A stretch of DNA of 64,000 bases from Bordetella sp. LUAb4 (GTDB lineage: Bacteria; Pseudomonadota; Gammaproteobacteria; Burkholderiales; Burkholderiaceae_B): positions 62,001-126,000 of the forward strand of contig NZ_JAHPZX010000003.1 of NCBI RefSeq assembly GCF_021325795.1. The letters run 5' to 3'. Of this stretch, positions 47,101 to 52,926 are shown one piece after another; the first letter of the stretch is position 1; the number at the start of each line of letters is the position of its first letter. Under the pieces are notes generated by a model. That model saw nothing but the letters and a program-made list of their open reading frames with translations. It searched no databases and was not told the origin of the DNA. The position numbers and the translations under genes were made by a program.

Positions 47101-48248
47101 CCGGCTTCGACGATCTGGCGCAGACGCCGAATGAAAGCGCGGTGGCCGAGGCCCTGCAAGGCCTGTCGACTTCTTCGCCGCTGTACGCCAGCGTCTTGGG
47201 CCTGTCGCGCGATAACGCCGCGAAGACCTTCCGCCAACTGTCCGGTGATAGCCATGCCAGCCTGCCGTCGGCGTTGATCAGCAGCGCCGAGACGGTGCGC
47301 ACCATGCCCATGAATCGCTTGCGCGACAGCCTGTACAGCGACAGCAATCAGAGCGGCAAGCCTTGCGCCGATGACCTCACGCCACAAAGCGCGGCCATGC
47401 TGTCGTGCCGGCGCAATGTGTGGGCCGACGTCATTGGCAACTGGCAGCATCAGGACGGCGGCGGCAATGCGCCCAGCTACAAGCAGGAAACCGGCGGTGT
47501 GATGGTGGGAGGCGATGTCGAGGTGCACGACGGCTGGCGCGTGGGCGCGGCCTTCGGCTACCAGGACAGCACCATCCGTCAGGACAGCCGCAATGCGAAA
47601 GCCGATGTCGACAGCTACAGCCTCACCCTGTTCGGCGGCAAGGCCTTCGCCATGCCGAATGGCAATGCCTTGAATGTGTTGGGCGGTGTGGCTTATTCCT
47701 GGCAGGACCTGCGCACGCGGCGCAATGTGGCCATCGGCTCGGACAACCAGAACCTGAAGGCGAACTACTCGGGCAACACCACGCAGGTCTTCGGTGAAGT
47801 CGGCTATTCGGTGCCTTTGAATGCATCGGTGTCGGTCGAGCCTTTCGCCGGCCTGGCCTACGCCGATCAGCGCATGCGCGGTTTCTCCGAAGATGGCGGT
47901 TCGGCGGCCTTGCATGCCGGCAGCGATCGCACGCACGTCACCACCAGCACCATGGGCTTGCGTGGCCGTCTCGATACGGAAATCGCGGGGCAACCGGCGC
48001 GCTTGCGGGCGTCACTGGGCTGGCGTCACGCCATGGGCGGGGTGGATCCGGAACGCAGCATGGCCTTCGATACGGGACCGGCGTTCACGGTGCAGGGCGC
48101 ACCAATAGCACGCAATGCCTTGGTGACGGAGGTGGGCGCGGAGATGGCGGTATCGCGGTCGGCGACGCTGGGCGTGAGCTACAGCGGCCAGTTCGGCGAC
48201 GGCAATCGGCAGAACGCCGGCTTCGTGAATCTGCGCTGGTCGTTCTGA
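35115..48248 (+). CDS. giant type V autotransporter with beta-strand-repeat passenger (4377 aa)
   Basis: One uninterrupted frame of 4377 residues. The N-terminus (basic SVRQKARSRSP, then LLGALLATPTAVWA) is a signal peptide of about 36 residues. The mature protein starts NCTTSGVSIVCN with a paired Cys. The passenger (about 37-4000) is built of some thirty autotransporter-associated beta-strand repeats, each of the form L-x-K-x-G-x-G-T-L-T-L-x-G-x-N-T-Y-x-G-G-T, which should fold as an extended beta-helix. Three super-module breaks, recognisable by FWNG/FWDG...NWTD...GYTL, occur at about 1270, 2530 and 3497. A linker with EALQGLSTSSPLYASVLGL and KTFRQLSGDSHASLP precedes the C-terminal autotransporter barrel (about 4098-4377), which ends in Phe. 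Adhesion or aggregation is likely by analogy; no protease site was recognised. Confidence 0.93.
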   Translation: MSSVRQKARSRSPIVPNYVWRLLGALLATPTAVWANCTTSGVSIVCNTPATTLFPNATSTLNNVTLNVGSAGSLSSVIITPAVSLTGNSPTLINNGTIDPNTLSLLGLGASGVVMGNATGGNVAITNTGTLRGSGVDLLGLTSVNLGGVAITARANSSGSININNSGLIAGPSRLPVNVTLNLSGNPTILAYGGAPITVTNTGTIVGQVGLGTSPAGNRMVNAGTIDGGVNMGINSANTFTAVTGSQVVNNGGTIGVAVGDLLSLGLTLPAAGVIDGGAGGNNTLVLQNAASGTGSGTTGTGTASSAVYRNFQNLVINSGTWNVTGTLAAQSTALNGGALLLNDGSTFGTGQVQASGGTLIANAASVTLPNAFNLGSGGLNVQGANALTLNGVVAGSGGLTKGGLGTLTLGNANAYTGGTTLSGGTLALGNAAALGTGGLTVAGTTTLRNNSAMTVGNLVALNGDLTVANDTALTLTNTISGTGALTKSGAGTLTLSGNNTYGGGTALGGGGLIVGGNSALGTGTVTVNGPNTLQSSVAAGLQNTIILNGGTGALTVAGANDLALNGAINGAGRLTKTGTGVLTLGGINSYSGGTTLAGGTVNLGSPTPFGSGAVSVTGATTLNSLGGLTVGNAIALTGAPLTVSGTNALALNGGMTGSGSLVKSGTGSLTLGGTGTYTGGTTLNAGTLVAGANNALGTNQLTVGGAATLDSSAAVTLANAVQLNGALTVAGSNDLTLGGVITGAGQLTKNGAATLTLNGANTNSGGVVLNAGTLSLGNAGALGSGLLTVGGNAVLAAPNLVVTNGVRLGTGTTLGIQTGGGATTLGSATGNIAGAGALALNDAGTLTVSGNNSYQGGTTLNAGRLLLDSDTALGIGPLTVAGAATLDTTAAAAGTRQLANDVTLNAALTVDNANSLNLAGNVTGAGTLVKNGTGLLALNGTGNAYGGLVINAGTAQASSATLGANVQNNANLSLLQNAAGTYAGNISGTGGVDVNGTALLSLSGVNTFTGGLNVLTGAVETRGGQALADTLAVNVASGAELRITDSEALGTLAGTGAVNVGTGATLRLGDSGADGSFGGVLGGIGNIAKGGTGVLVLTGASTNTGVLGVEGGRLQVDGSINNSAVNVGAGATLAGAGSVLGPVTVADNGILSATQGQTLTLGGLALNDNAKVNVTLGAATSTPQALVQVNGNLTLDGQLNVTDAGAGSSLGQFGLGSYRIFGYTGVLVDNGLAIGAIPTGFTPDALALQTSINNQVNLVVGGSNDSVLFWNGTTTTPNSGVVGAAGTWQAGTGNWTDTAGRIPSAWDNSAPRFAIFSGTGGAVSVVGAQNITGLQIAANGYTLNGGALNLAAGTDVLRADAGVTGTINSAISGSGALQKRDFGTLILTGANTYTGGTTVSEGVLQVNADANLGAAGSAVALDGGTLRIDGNAYTGTTRAISVGSGGTLDIAAANSTFTLGQDITGGGRLTKAGAGTLALNGDNSALAGVDLNAGTLSVGSATALGAGALNVNGSAALDSGNALTLANNVVIADAAVLTNTGSNDLILNGVIAGGAGNTGSLIKQGASTLTLNGANTYGGGTTLAGGTIVLGNDGALGSGPLNVSGAGQLLASGARVLGNDITLANALTAGGAGDLTLNGTISGSGPLLKAGTERLTLNGVNTYTGGTQLQGGTLALGNDGAIGAGPLTVAGNAALDSASALALTNAIAVTNVGTTLTVARNNDATLSGAISGDGGLVLGGNHTLTLTGANTYGGDTTLLGGTLLLAADDALGSNAGASTSGGLVVSGPAAIGGTDAGTDLSIGNVIQLDDTLTVTGPKNVALNGSISGAGGLIKDAAATALTIGANNDYSGGTVLQGGALQLLNANALGTGGLAVTGDATLRNGIAGIPANALVVGNDVALGAALTVDGNGAALTLNGVLSGDGALLTQGATDLTLNNLNTYTGGTRIAGGTLTLGNDQALGTGTLTVADASTLAGSGPRVVANAVQLNARLDVDTSTQPVTLNGAIGGAGAIAQLGTGTLTLNGANTYGGGTTLNGGTLVVGNGAALGTGGLNVAASSNLDNGVATALQNDVVLGGSAATALTVAGTNNLELDGAISGAGGLVKNGSAGLILAGNNTFGGGVALNGGAVTLGSATALGTGALTVTNAGTLNSTSTLVATNAVNLNTGSTLTVNGANDLTLGGAIAGDGALIKQDGGTLTLTGTNTYTGGAQLQGGTLIGSAASLGAGGVASSAGTQLTFQQDANGTYGGVLSGAGNVEKTGAGALTLTGANSLTGATVGVAGGTLVAQGGQALTGAGLVRVDTGATLQLDGSESIAALAGGGQVAVQSPAILALGGATDSSFDGMLTGTGGLSKVGSGTLALNGASTLSGNTDINAGTLALNGTLESGAIIVHNGGTLSGNGQATGAVTVQDLGHLDVNAIHGGLTVGSLTLSQDSQIDAGLGAASTSGLINVTGDVALNGRLNVTDVGGFGTGVYRIINYGGSQVGGGALTLGTLPAGVDPANLTLQTVVLGQVNLLNQNSPNEIQFWDGGNVTSDGTIAGGSGTWGGAGGNTNWTDANGANNTTWGGQFAVFQGDPAGAPYTVTVSGPQTITGMQFSTDGYTLTADPTGALVANNSIANGAADNVGIRVEPGLTATIDTPITGTGTIAKRDTGTLVLGGANTYTGGTRVEGGVLQIDANENLGADGTSVAFDGGTLRITGTDMTQLGSTTANRDVTLEAGGGTFDIAAPAATVAVGGTISGAGALGKTGSGTLLLAGDNTYAGGTQLTGGTLQVGSSGALGTGTLTAAGGTTLSNTAPVTLTNTVDLQGNVTLATATPMTLSGTVGGSGGFTKTAAADLTLTSANTYQGDTQLNEGAIVVGGNSALGTGTLIAADGTQLDTTAPGATVANNVTLNGVLTVRGTNDLVMAGSIGGDPGSGGAVGIVKDGPATLTLNGPNGYAGTTQLNGGRLVVASNSALGTSTLVTAAGTSLDSTQPVVLANAVQLDGSTTVVGSNDMTLQGTVAGAGGLVKDGPATLTLTGANAYGGGTALNSGTLIVGNDAALGTGALVAADGTALSSQGNVTLANIVTTNGALAIPGSDDLTLSGTVDGAGSLNKSGSGTLTLNGTNTYTGGTTLAGGTLVVGNGAALGPGTVTVNADSTLQTAPAVTLDNAIALNGGTLTAATPALGDTTTLSGNITGAGALTKAGAGTLILGGTNRYSGGTTVAGGTLQGNTDSLQGTIVTSTGTAVAFDQTTNGTFNGSISGAGGVVKNGAGAVTLNGANSYTGGTTVAAGTLIGDSTSLQGNIDNSGTVVFNQTGNGAYNGNIQGSGTLIKQGGAALTLSGSNQVGGGTTVSQGSLLVDGTLSGGPVTVDAGAFLGGSGVVTSDVTLGDNAHLVAGTPSNPISFAGGLTLSNATQLDFTLGSPNTPTTAVTVAGNLVADGVLNVANAGNLGTGIYHLFQSAGTLTNNGIVYGSLPTGFTADNFTLQTSVPRQINLLVETTPGEIQFWNGSKTLADGQIAGGTGTWGSGTNWTDAAGTTSQTWNDRYAAFAGVGGTVTVDGAKTVTGMQFLSDGYTLTGGAGAEIALSQTTTPIRVDTGATATLGVPLTGAGGLSKENGGTLVLTSPNTYTGGTTVASGTLQVSADNQLGDAAGAVNLNGGTLAIADAAYAGTDRAVTLGAAGGDIAVVAAGQDFTLGQALTGSGALTKSGAGTLVLASGSNYSGGTHITGGTLAGDSASLQGSINSAAGTTLRFDQSTDGSFNGSLAGSGQLVKNGTGALTLTQPNSYTGGTQINTGTLIGDTGSLQGNIVDNASLVFNQTTDGTFNGTLSGTGSLTKRGAGTLTASGSNPFSGNVVVAQGTLALGTAGAPANLPASVQVNSGAALAGAGRISSLVNAGTVATAPAQTLQVAGNFINAPSGTLQVNLGPPAAGALNVAGTAALNGTLQVADGFQYSGTNSYAVVTAAQGVQGTFTTAALPDLAFLDSSVSYDPNNVYVNFARNQTGFDDLAQTPNESAVAEALQGLSTSSPLYASVLGLSRDNAAKTFRQLSGDSHASLPSALISSAETVRTMPMNRLRDSLYSDSNQSGKPCADDLTPQSAAMLSCRRNVWADVIGNWQHQDGGGNAPSYKQETGGVMVGGDVEVHDGWRVGAAFGYQDSTIRQDSRNAKADVDSYSLTLFGGKAFAMPNGNALNVLGGVAYSWQDLRTRRNVAIGSDNQNLKANYSGNTTQVFGEVGYSVPLNASVSVEPFAGLAYADQRMRGFSEDGGSAALHAGSDRTHVTTSTMGLRGRLDTEIAGQPARLRASLGWRHAMGGVDPERSMAFDTGPAFTVQGAPIARNALVTEVGAEMAVSRSATLGVSYSGQFGDGNRQNAGFVNLRWSF

Positions 48249-48284
48249 GAGATAGGGACGAGAAAGAGAAGGACGCTGCATAAA

Positions 48285-48322
48285 CCATGGCCCCGCACAA
48301 GGGGGGGCGAGCGGGGCCATGG
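48285..48322 (+). terminator. hairpin terminator after the autotransporter gene
   Basis: CCATGGCCCCGC (48285-48296) pairs perfectly with GCGGGGCCATGG (48311-48322) around a 14-base G-rich loop, 37 bp past the stop. No T-run follows, so efficient termination may need Rho, but the 12-bp GC stem is strong. Confidence 0.7.
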
Positions 48323-48480
48323 GTACTGCCGGTACTGCAACTCCAGGTCTAGCAACTAGAGGTATAGCAAAACACGTACAACGAACTGCTACTACTTACT
48401 GCGTCTTCAACGAGGTACTGCAAGTACTGCTTACTGCATCGAGAGGACTTCCAGAACTGCTCCCGCCTCTCGCCGGGTAA
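48323..48480. repeat. TACTGC-rich spacer and duplicated 3' element (copy 2)
   Basis: The hexamer TACTGC occurs six times within 114 bp (starting 48324, 48333, 48397, 48416, 48425 and 48432). The last copy leads into TTACTGCATCGAGAGGACTT (48431-48450), which matches the element at 33511, and a CCCG/CGGG hairpin (48462-48465 with 48474-48477). The rest of the gap to 48558 has no other features. Confidence 0.55.
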
Positions 48481-48558
48481 CCCGTCAGGCCAGCACGCCT
48501 GGCGAGCCGGACTTCAATTCATGCCGCGCGCTCGAGCGCGGCCTGGTATTTCTGGCGA

Positions 48559-48882
48559 TCAGCCTTGGAACGGCACGTTGTTCGTGTCACCGAAGGCGGT
48601 GGCGCCGGGCGTCTTCGCCACGTCGGCGGCGACTTGCGCACGCGACACGCTCGAATCGGCTTGGGCGGCGAACGGGACGTTGTCCACGTCACCGAAAGCA
48701 ACCAGGCCTTCATTCTTGGCTTGTTGCAGTTCGGCTTGAATCTGGGTGCGGGTCGCCGAGCTGTCGGCTTGTGCGTAGTTGCCTTGGAAAGGCACGTTGT
48801 CGATGTCGCCGCGGGGCGTGCCGGCTTGGGCGGCACCAATCAGGGCAAACGAAACGATCAGCGAGGTGGCGATGGTCTTCAT
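48559..48882 (-). CDS. DUF4148-like small secreted protein (copy 2)
   Basis: A 107-residue paralog of the protein at 33725-34060. The signal peptide MKTIATSLIVSFALIGAAQA is followed by GTPRGDIDNVPFQGNYAQ, FGDVDNVPFAAQ and FGDTNNVPFQG, i.e. the same three-repeat plan with intervening TRTQIQAELQQAK and SRAQVAADVAK helices. It is the mirror partner of copy 1 on the far side of the autotransporter, in the same (minus) orientation and with the same promoter core. Only one of its segments keeps Arg-Gly-Asp. Function unknown. Confidence 0.8.
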   Translation of the reverse strand: MKTIATSLIVSFALIGAAQAGTPRGDIDNVPFQGNYAQADSSATRTQIQAELQQAKNEGLVAFGDVDNVPFAAQADSSVSRAQVAADVAKTPGATAFGDTNNVPFQG

Positions 48883-48964
48883 GGCAGTTCTCCTAGTCCT
48901 AGTCAGTGGGAGCAGACCTTGTCGGGTGATTCCGGGGAGGTCTGTTGCTGTTCCCGATGACTGA

Positions 48965-49055
48965 ATTCTGCGCTCGCAAGGCCTAGGGATAAACCCGATA
49001 TGCGCTAAATCACTTTTCCATAAAAGACACTAATCGAATAAACATATGTGGAAAA
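48965..49055 (-). promoter_or_regulatory. conserved promoter region of DUF4148-like copy 2
   Basis: It carries the same blocks as copy 1: ATTCTGCGC (48965-48973), GGGATAAACCC (48986-48996) and AAATCACTTTTCCAT (49007-49021), the last two again 21 bases apart. An inverted repeat TTTTCCA (49014-49020) / TGGAAAA (49049-49055) overlaps the distal block and could be a regulator site. The AT-rich remainder to 49114 has no gene. Confidence 0.6.
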
Positions 49056-49114
49056 ACTATTCAATCGATAGGGGCTCGCAATCGCATCGACGAAGTGCCC
49101 AGGGCTTTAACGCA

Positions 49115-49876
49115 TCATTGCCGTAGCCGTGCCACTGCATCCTGGAGGGGCGCCAGCGAAATATGTATGAACCCGTCCAACGGTTGGCCCATTTCCAGGA
49201 TGAGGAACAGGGCGCCCGCCGCTGAGAGGCTGCATAGCACCAGGCCGCAGATCACGGTGGGATTGGGGGGCGACTGCAGGCCGAAAGCCGTGAAGATGAC
49301 GGCCAGCCACAGCAGCAGGACGACGATCAGCGACGTCGAGATGGTGCCTTCACGTTGCATCAGCACCAGCCAGCGGGTGGCGACGATGGCGCCCTGCAGT
49401 TTCACGGCTTCGTCGCGTATCTGCCGTTGCGTATCGTTGCTGACGGGCAAGGCCATGAGGCGTACCTGATAGTCGCCCAGCCGATGCAGGCGAGCCTGGC
49501 CGGCCAGCATGGAGGTCTCATCGCGGCGGCTGGTGGCCAGCAGATCGACCGCCTCGGCATAGTCGCGGATGATTTCCTGGCGCAGCGGCTGGGCCTCGGG
49601 CCCGTAGGCCAGCAGCAGGCGATCGAGCTGCAGGAAGTTGATGGCGTTGTGCACCAGTTCGTTGTTCACGGTGTCCAGCGTGCTTTTCGACGAGGACACC
49701 AGCAGACCCAGCACCAGGGCGGCCAAGGTGGCGATCAGGCCGGTCGCCAGCTTGATGGCGTTGAGCGAAGGGCTCTGCAGATGCCGCGCCGCCAGGACCG
49801 TGCGCAAACGTACGCCGAACAGGGCGCAGGCGAGGACCAGGGAAAACACGCCGAAGGCGATCATCACATGGCTCAT
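49115..49876 (-). CDS. DUF4239 domain-containing membrane protein
   Basis: A 253-residue membrane protein starting MSHVMIAFGVFSLVLACALFG. It has an N-terminal anchor, a second segment (KLATGLIATLAALVLGLLVSS), a central soluble helical domain with KSTLDTVNNELVHNAINFLQLDRLLLAYGPEA, and two C-terminal segments (TSLIVVLLLWLAVIFTAFG and CGLVLCSLSAAGALFLILEM). This topology and the 'GLLVSSSK' junction fit the DUF4239 (bestrophin-like) group. Ion-channel function is suspected for the family but unproven. The start overlaps the stop of a 25-codon upstream ORF. Confidence 0.75.
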   Translation of the reverse strand: MSHVMIAFGVFSLVLACALFGVRLRTVLAARHLQSPSLNAIKLATGLIATLAALVLGLLVSSSKSTLDTVNNELVHNAINFLQLDRLLLAYGPEAQPLRQEIIRDYAEAVDLLATSRRDETSMLAGQARLHRLGDYQVRLMALPVSNDTQRQIRDEAVKLQGAIVATRWLVLMQREGTISTSLIVVLLLWLAVIFTAFGLQSPPNPTVICGLVLCSLSAAGALFLILEMGQPLDGFIHISLAPLQDAVARLRQ

Positions 49877-49950
49877 GGCTGCTCCTCGACGGTAACGCCG
49901 TGCCGCAAGGCCGGACGGAAAATGAAACTGCCGCCGCTGACGATATGCAT
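49873..49950 (-). CDS. 25-codon ORF translationally coupled to the DUF4239 gene
   Basis: ATG 49950 lies five bases after a strong GAGGAGGG ribosome site and encodes a 25-residue peptide starting MHIVSGGSFIFRP and ending VEEQP. Its TGA overlaps the DUF4239 ATG by two bases of a shared ATGA. It could be a leader peptide that couples translation or a small protein in its own right. No family recognised; the ribosome site and exact overlap are the only evidence. Confidence 0.45.
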   Translation of the reverse strand: MHIVSGGSFIFRPALRHGVTVEEQP

Positions 49951-50195
49951 TGCGCCCTCCTCGCAGACACGCGCGCCTGGCGTTCTGCCATTCGCCTCTT
50001 CCTGGCGCCCAGCATAGGGACGCATGCGCCGTCGCGGCGCATGCGTGGGAATGGACGTTTTGGCCTTTGCAGCGCGGCTCGGTAATTCATTGCAAAGGAA
50101 TGAAACGCCCGAGGCACCCTGTCGGCCCTGCATCGACGCCCGGCGGCGCCTCCGGTAAAGTGTGCGCACGATAAAGCGAGGAGTGCCGCATCATC

Positions 50196-51185
50196 ATGGA
50201 TTCGCTCGACATGGACGTCTTGCGCCAGGCGCGTGACTGGATTGCCGCTGGCCACCGCGTGCATCTTCTGACGGTGGCGCAGACATGGGGCTCGGCGCCA
50301 CGCCAGGCCGGCGCGTTGGCCGTGTTACGCGAAGATGGCCGGCTGGTCGGTTCGGTATCGGGCGGGTGCGTCGAGGATGACCTGATCGAGCGCGCGCAAC
50401 AGGCCGCCCTGCCGAATCAGCCTGAACGCATCACCTACGGCATCACGTCCGACGACGCAGCCCGTTTCGGGCTGCCTTGCGGCGGCACGCTGCGCCTGGT
50501 GGTGGAGCCGGTGCGCGATACGGCATGGCTGGACCTGGTCCTGGCCGATATCGCCCGGCATGCGCTGGTCCTGCGCACGGTCGACATGCAGACGGGGGCC
50601 AGCAGCCTGGCACCCGCGGGGCCGCTGGACGGACCGGATTTCGACGGCCGTACCTTGCGTGCCGTCTATGGCCCACGCTGGCGCCTGCTCATCATCGGCG
50701 CGAACCAGACGGCGCGGGCCTTGGCCAATATCGCCATCAGCCTGGATTTCCACGTGCTGGTCTGTGACCCGCGCGAAGAGTTTTATGGTGGCTGGGATAT
50801 CCCCGGAGTGACGCTGCTGACCACCATGCCCGATGACACCGTGGCTGAGATCGGCACCGACGAACGCACCGCCATCGTCGCCCTTACCCATGATCCGAAG
50901 CTGGACGATATGGTGTTGCTGGAAGCACTGAAGTCGCCGGCGTTCTATATCGGCGCACTCGGTTCGGGGCCCAACCAGGCCAAGCGGCGCGAACGCTTGC
51001 GCATGTTTGACCTGAGCGATGACGAGATCGCCCGCTTGCATGGCCCGGTAGGCCTGCGCATCGCCAGCCGTACGCCGGCCGAGATTGCCGTGGCCATTGC
51101 CGCTGAACTGATCTGGGTACGCAATACGGTCGGGGGCGCCGCTGCTTGCGCGCCTCATCCACCGGACACGGCGCGGCAGCGATAA
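50196..51185 (+). CDS. XdhC/CoxI-family molybdenum-cofactor maturation protein
   Basis: A 329-residue XdhC-like protein that would bind and sulfurate or deliver molybdenum cofactor to a xanthine-dehydrogenase-type enzyme. The N-terminal XdhC_CoxI domain (about 1-90) includes VAQTWGSAPRQAGALAVL and GSVSGGCVEDDLIER with the conserved Cys. The C-terminal Rossmann-like domain (about 165-315) has RLLIIGANQTARALANIA, VCDPREEF, IVALTHDPKLDD and FYIGALGSGPNQ. ATG 50196 is the natural start. No molybdopterin oxidoreductase gene is adjacent, so the partner must lie elsewhere. Confidence 0.88.
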   Translation: MDSLDMDVLRQARDWIAAGHRVHLLTVAQTWGSAPRQAGALAVLREDGRLVGSVSGGCVEDDLIERAQQAALPNQPERITYGITSDDAARFGLPCGGTLRLVVEPVRDTAWLDLVLADIARHALVLRTVDMQTGASSLAPAGPLDGPDFDGRTLRAVYGPRWRLLIIGANQTARALANIAISLDFHVLVCDPREEFYGGWDIPGVTLLTTMPDDTVAEIGTDERTAIVALTHDPKLDDMVLLEALKSPAFYIGALGSGPNQAKRRERLRMFDLSDDEIARLHGPVGLRIASRTPAEIAVAIAAELIWVRNTVGGAAACAPHPPDTARQR

Positions 51186-51198
51186 GGTCGGCGGCACC

Positions 51199-51227
51199 GG
51201 CCCGGCACCGGCACCGGTGCGCGGGCC
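51199..51227. terminator. GC-rich hairpin between convergent xdhC-like and SMP-30 genes
   Basis: GGCCCG (51199-51204) pairs with CGGGCC (51222-51227), and an inner GCACCGGTGC palindrome (51211-51220) adds a second stem. It lies between two convergent stops, so it may serve both directions, but there are no T-runs. Confidence 0.4.
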
Positions 51228-51239
51228 TTGCCAGGCGTT

Positions 51240-52187
51240 TTAGCGGGGGGGTGGCAGCGCGCCTTGCGTGTTCACGTACAGCGCATAGAGCGATTTGCCC
51301 GCCGCCATGAACAGGCGATTACGGTCCAGCCCGCCGAAGCAGAGATTGGCGCAGCGCTCAGGCAGGTGGATATGGCCGATGCGCGTGCCGTCCGGTGCGA
51401 AGATGGCCACACCGTCGAGTTCTTCCGAGCCCATGCCCCAGCCGCACCACAGATTGCCGTCGGTGTCGCAGCGGATGCCGTCCGACGTACCGGGCCCACA
51501 GTCGATGAAGCTGCGGCCCAGCCCCAGGCCGCGGCCGTCGGCACTGACCTCGTGTACCGTGATCAGGCGGTTGGGCTGCGCGCGCGACTGCACCAGGTAC
51601 AGCAGTTTCTCGTCCGGTGAAAAACACAGGCCATTGGGACCATGCGCGGTTTCGTCGACCACGGTAAGCGTGCCGCTGTCGGGCTCCAGCCGGTACACAC
51701 AGGCGGGCAGTTCCTGCTGCGCCCGCTTGCCTTCATACCAGCCGCCCAGTCCGAAGGGCGGATCGGTGAACCAGATGGAGCCATCGGATTTCACCACCAC
51801 GTCGTTCGGCGAATTCAAAGGTTTGCCGTCGTAGCGGTCGGCCAGCACCGTGATGCTGCCGTCGTACTCCGTGCGGGTGACGCGGCGGCCTTCGTGTTCG
51901 CACGTAATCAAGCGGCCCTGCAGGTCGCGCGTGTTGCCGTTGCCATTGCGCGAAGGCTGGCGGAACACGCTGAACTGGCCGGTGGCTTCGTCCCAGCGCA
52001 TGATGCGATTGTTGGGAATGTCGCTGACCAGCAGATAGCGGCCGTCGCCGAACCACACCGGGCCCTCGGCCCAGCGCATGCCCTCGCCCAGCTTTTCCAC
52101 GGCGGCATTGAAATGCACGTAGCGCGCGAAACGGGGATCGATGACTTCGATGCGGGGATCGGGATAACGCTCACTGGTTTGCCACAC
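51240..52187 (-). CDS. SMP-30/gluconolactonase family protein
   Basis: A 315-residue six-bladed beta-propeller hydrolase that opens sugar lactones (gluconolactonase-like). Landmarks are GEGMRWAEGPVWFGDGRYLLVSD, with the metal-ligand Glu in AEGP, NSPNDVVVKSDGSIWFTDPPFG (Asn and Asp ligands), and GPNGLCFSPDEKLLYLV. A second ligand Asp is in PGTSDGIRCDTDGNLWC. I chose GTG 52187, with GGAGAA upstream, because it overlaps the preceding ATPase stop by only 17 bases; the longer frame runs well into that gene. It is the last gene of the second catabolic operon; its product fits making aldonic acids for the enolase-superfamily enzymes. Confidence 0.88.
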   Translation of the reverse strand: MWQTSERYPDPRIEVIDPRFARYVHFNAAVEKLGEGMRWAEGPVWFGDGRYLLVSDIPNNRIMRWDEATGQFSVFRQPSRNGNGNTRDLQGRLITCEHEGRRVTRTEYDGSITVLADRYDGKPLNSPNDVVVKSDGSIWFTDPPFGLGGWYEGKRAQQELPACVYRLEPDSGTLTVVDETAHGPNGLCFSPDEKLLYLVQSRAQPNRLITVHEVSADGRGLGLGRSFIDCGPGTSDGIRCDTDGNLWCGWGMGSEELDGVAIFAPDGTRIGHIHLPERCANLCFGGLDRNRLFMAAGKSLYALYVNTQGALPPPR

Positions 52188-52926
52188 GGCCGTGTTCTCC
52201 AAAATAGGCCCGCTCCAGGCGCGCCGGCAAATCGGACTCACGGGTGCTGGCCTGCATGGCGACGCGGCCTTGCGCCAGGGCATATACGCGATCGGCCAGG
52301 GCCAGTGCTTTTTCCACCAGCTGTTCCACCAGCACGATGGCCGTGCCCTGCGCGCGCAGCTGTGCGGCGACAGACAACACCCGGTCGACCAGCACCGGCG
52401 ACAGACCGGCGGACGGTTCGTCGAGGATCAGCAGGCGAGGCCGTTTTACCAGCCCTTGGGCGACCACCAGCATTTGCTGCTGGCCGCCACTCAGGGCACC
52501 GGCGCGCTCATGGCGCTTGGCGGCGATTTCGGGGAAGAAGGTCAGCGCTTCCTCGATACGCGCCCGGCGCTCTGCCCGCGGGGCATCGTAGCCCGCCAGC
52601 ATCAGGTTGTCGATCACGCTTTGCTGGGTGAAGACGCGATGGCCTTCGATCACGTGCACCAGGCCGGCCCGCGCCGTGGCCCTTGGCGTGCTGCGGCTGA
52701 GATCGGCGCCGGCGAACGTCACGCTGCCGGCGGACAGCGGCAGCAGGCCGGAGACCGCGCGCATCAGGGTGCTCTTGCCCGCGCCATTGGGACCGAGAAT
52801 GGCGACGATCTCGCCAGCGCCCACTTCCAGGTCGATGCCGTGCAGGATGCCGATCTTGCCGTAGCCCGCGTCCAGGCCGCGCACCGTGAGCAGCGGCGTG
52901 TTGTTCTCAACCACCGAGGTAAGCAC
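52171..52926 (-). CDS. branched-chain-amino-acid-type ABC ATPase (LivF-like)
   Basis: A 251-residue ATPase of the HAAT family. Walker A (GPNGAGKST, about 45-53), signature (LSGGQQQML), Walker B (LLILDEPSAGLSP) and the switch His-region VLVEQLVEKAL are all present; LivF characteristically has VEQ instead of a His here. The GTG start at 52926 lies inside the end of the upstream gene but has a perfect AAGGAGG ribosome site six bases before it. It would work with the LivMG fusion and LivH. Despite the family name, these transporters also import other carboxylates. Confidence 0.92.
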   Translation of the reverse strand: MLTSVVENNTPLLTVRGLDAGYGKIGILHGIDLEVGAGEIVAILGPNGAGKSTLMRAVSGLLPLSAGSVTFAGADLSRSTPRATARAGLVHVIEGHRVFTQQSVIDNLMLAGYDAPRAERRARIEEALTFFPEIAAKRHERAGALSGGQQQMLVVAQGLVKRPRLLILDEPSAGLSPVLVDRVLSVAAQLRAQGTAIVLVEQLVEKALALADRVYALAQGRVAMQASTRESDLPARLERAYFGEHGRVANQ

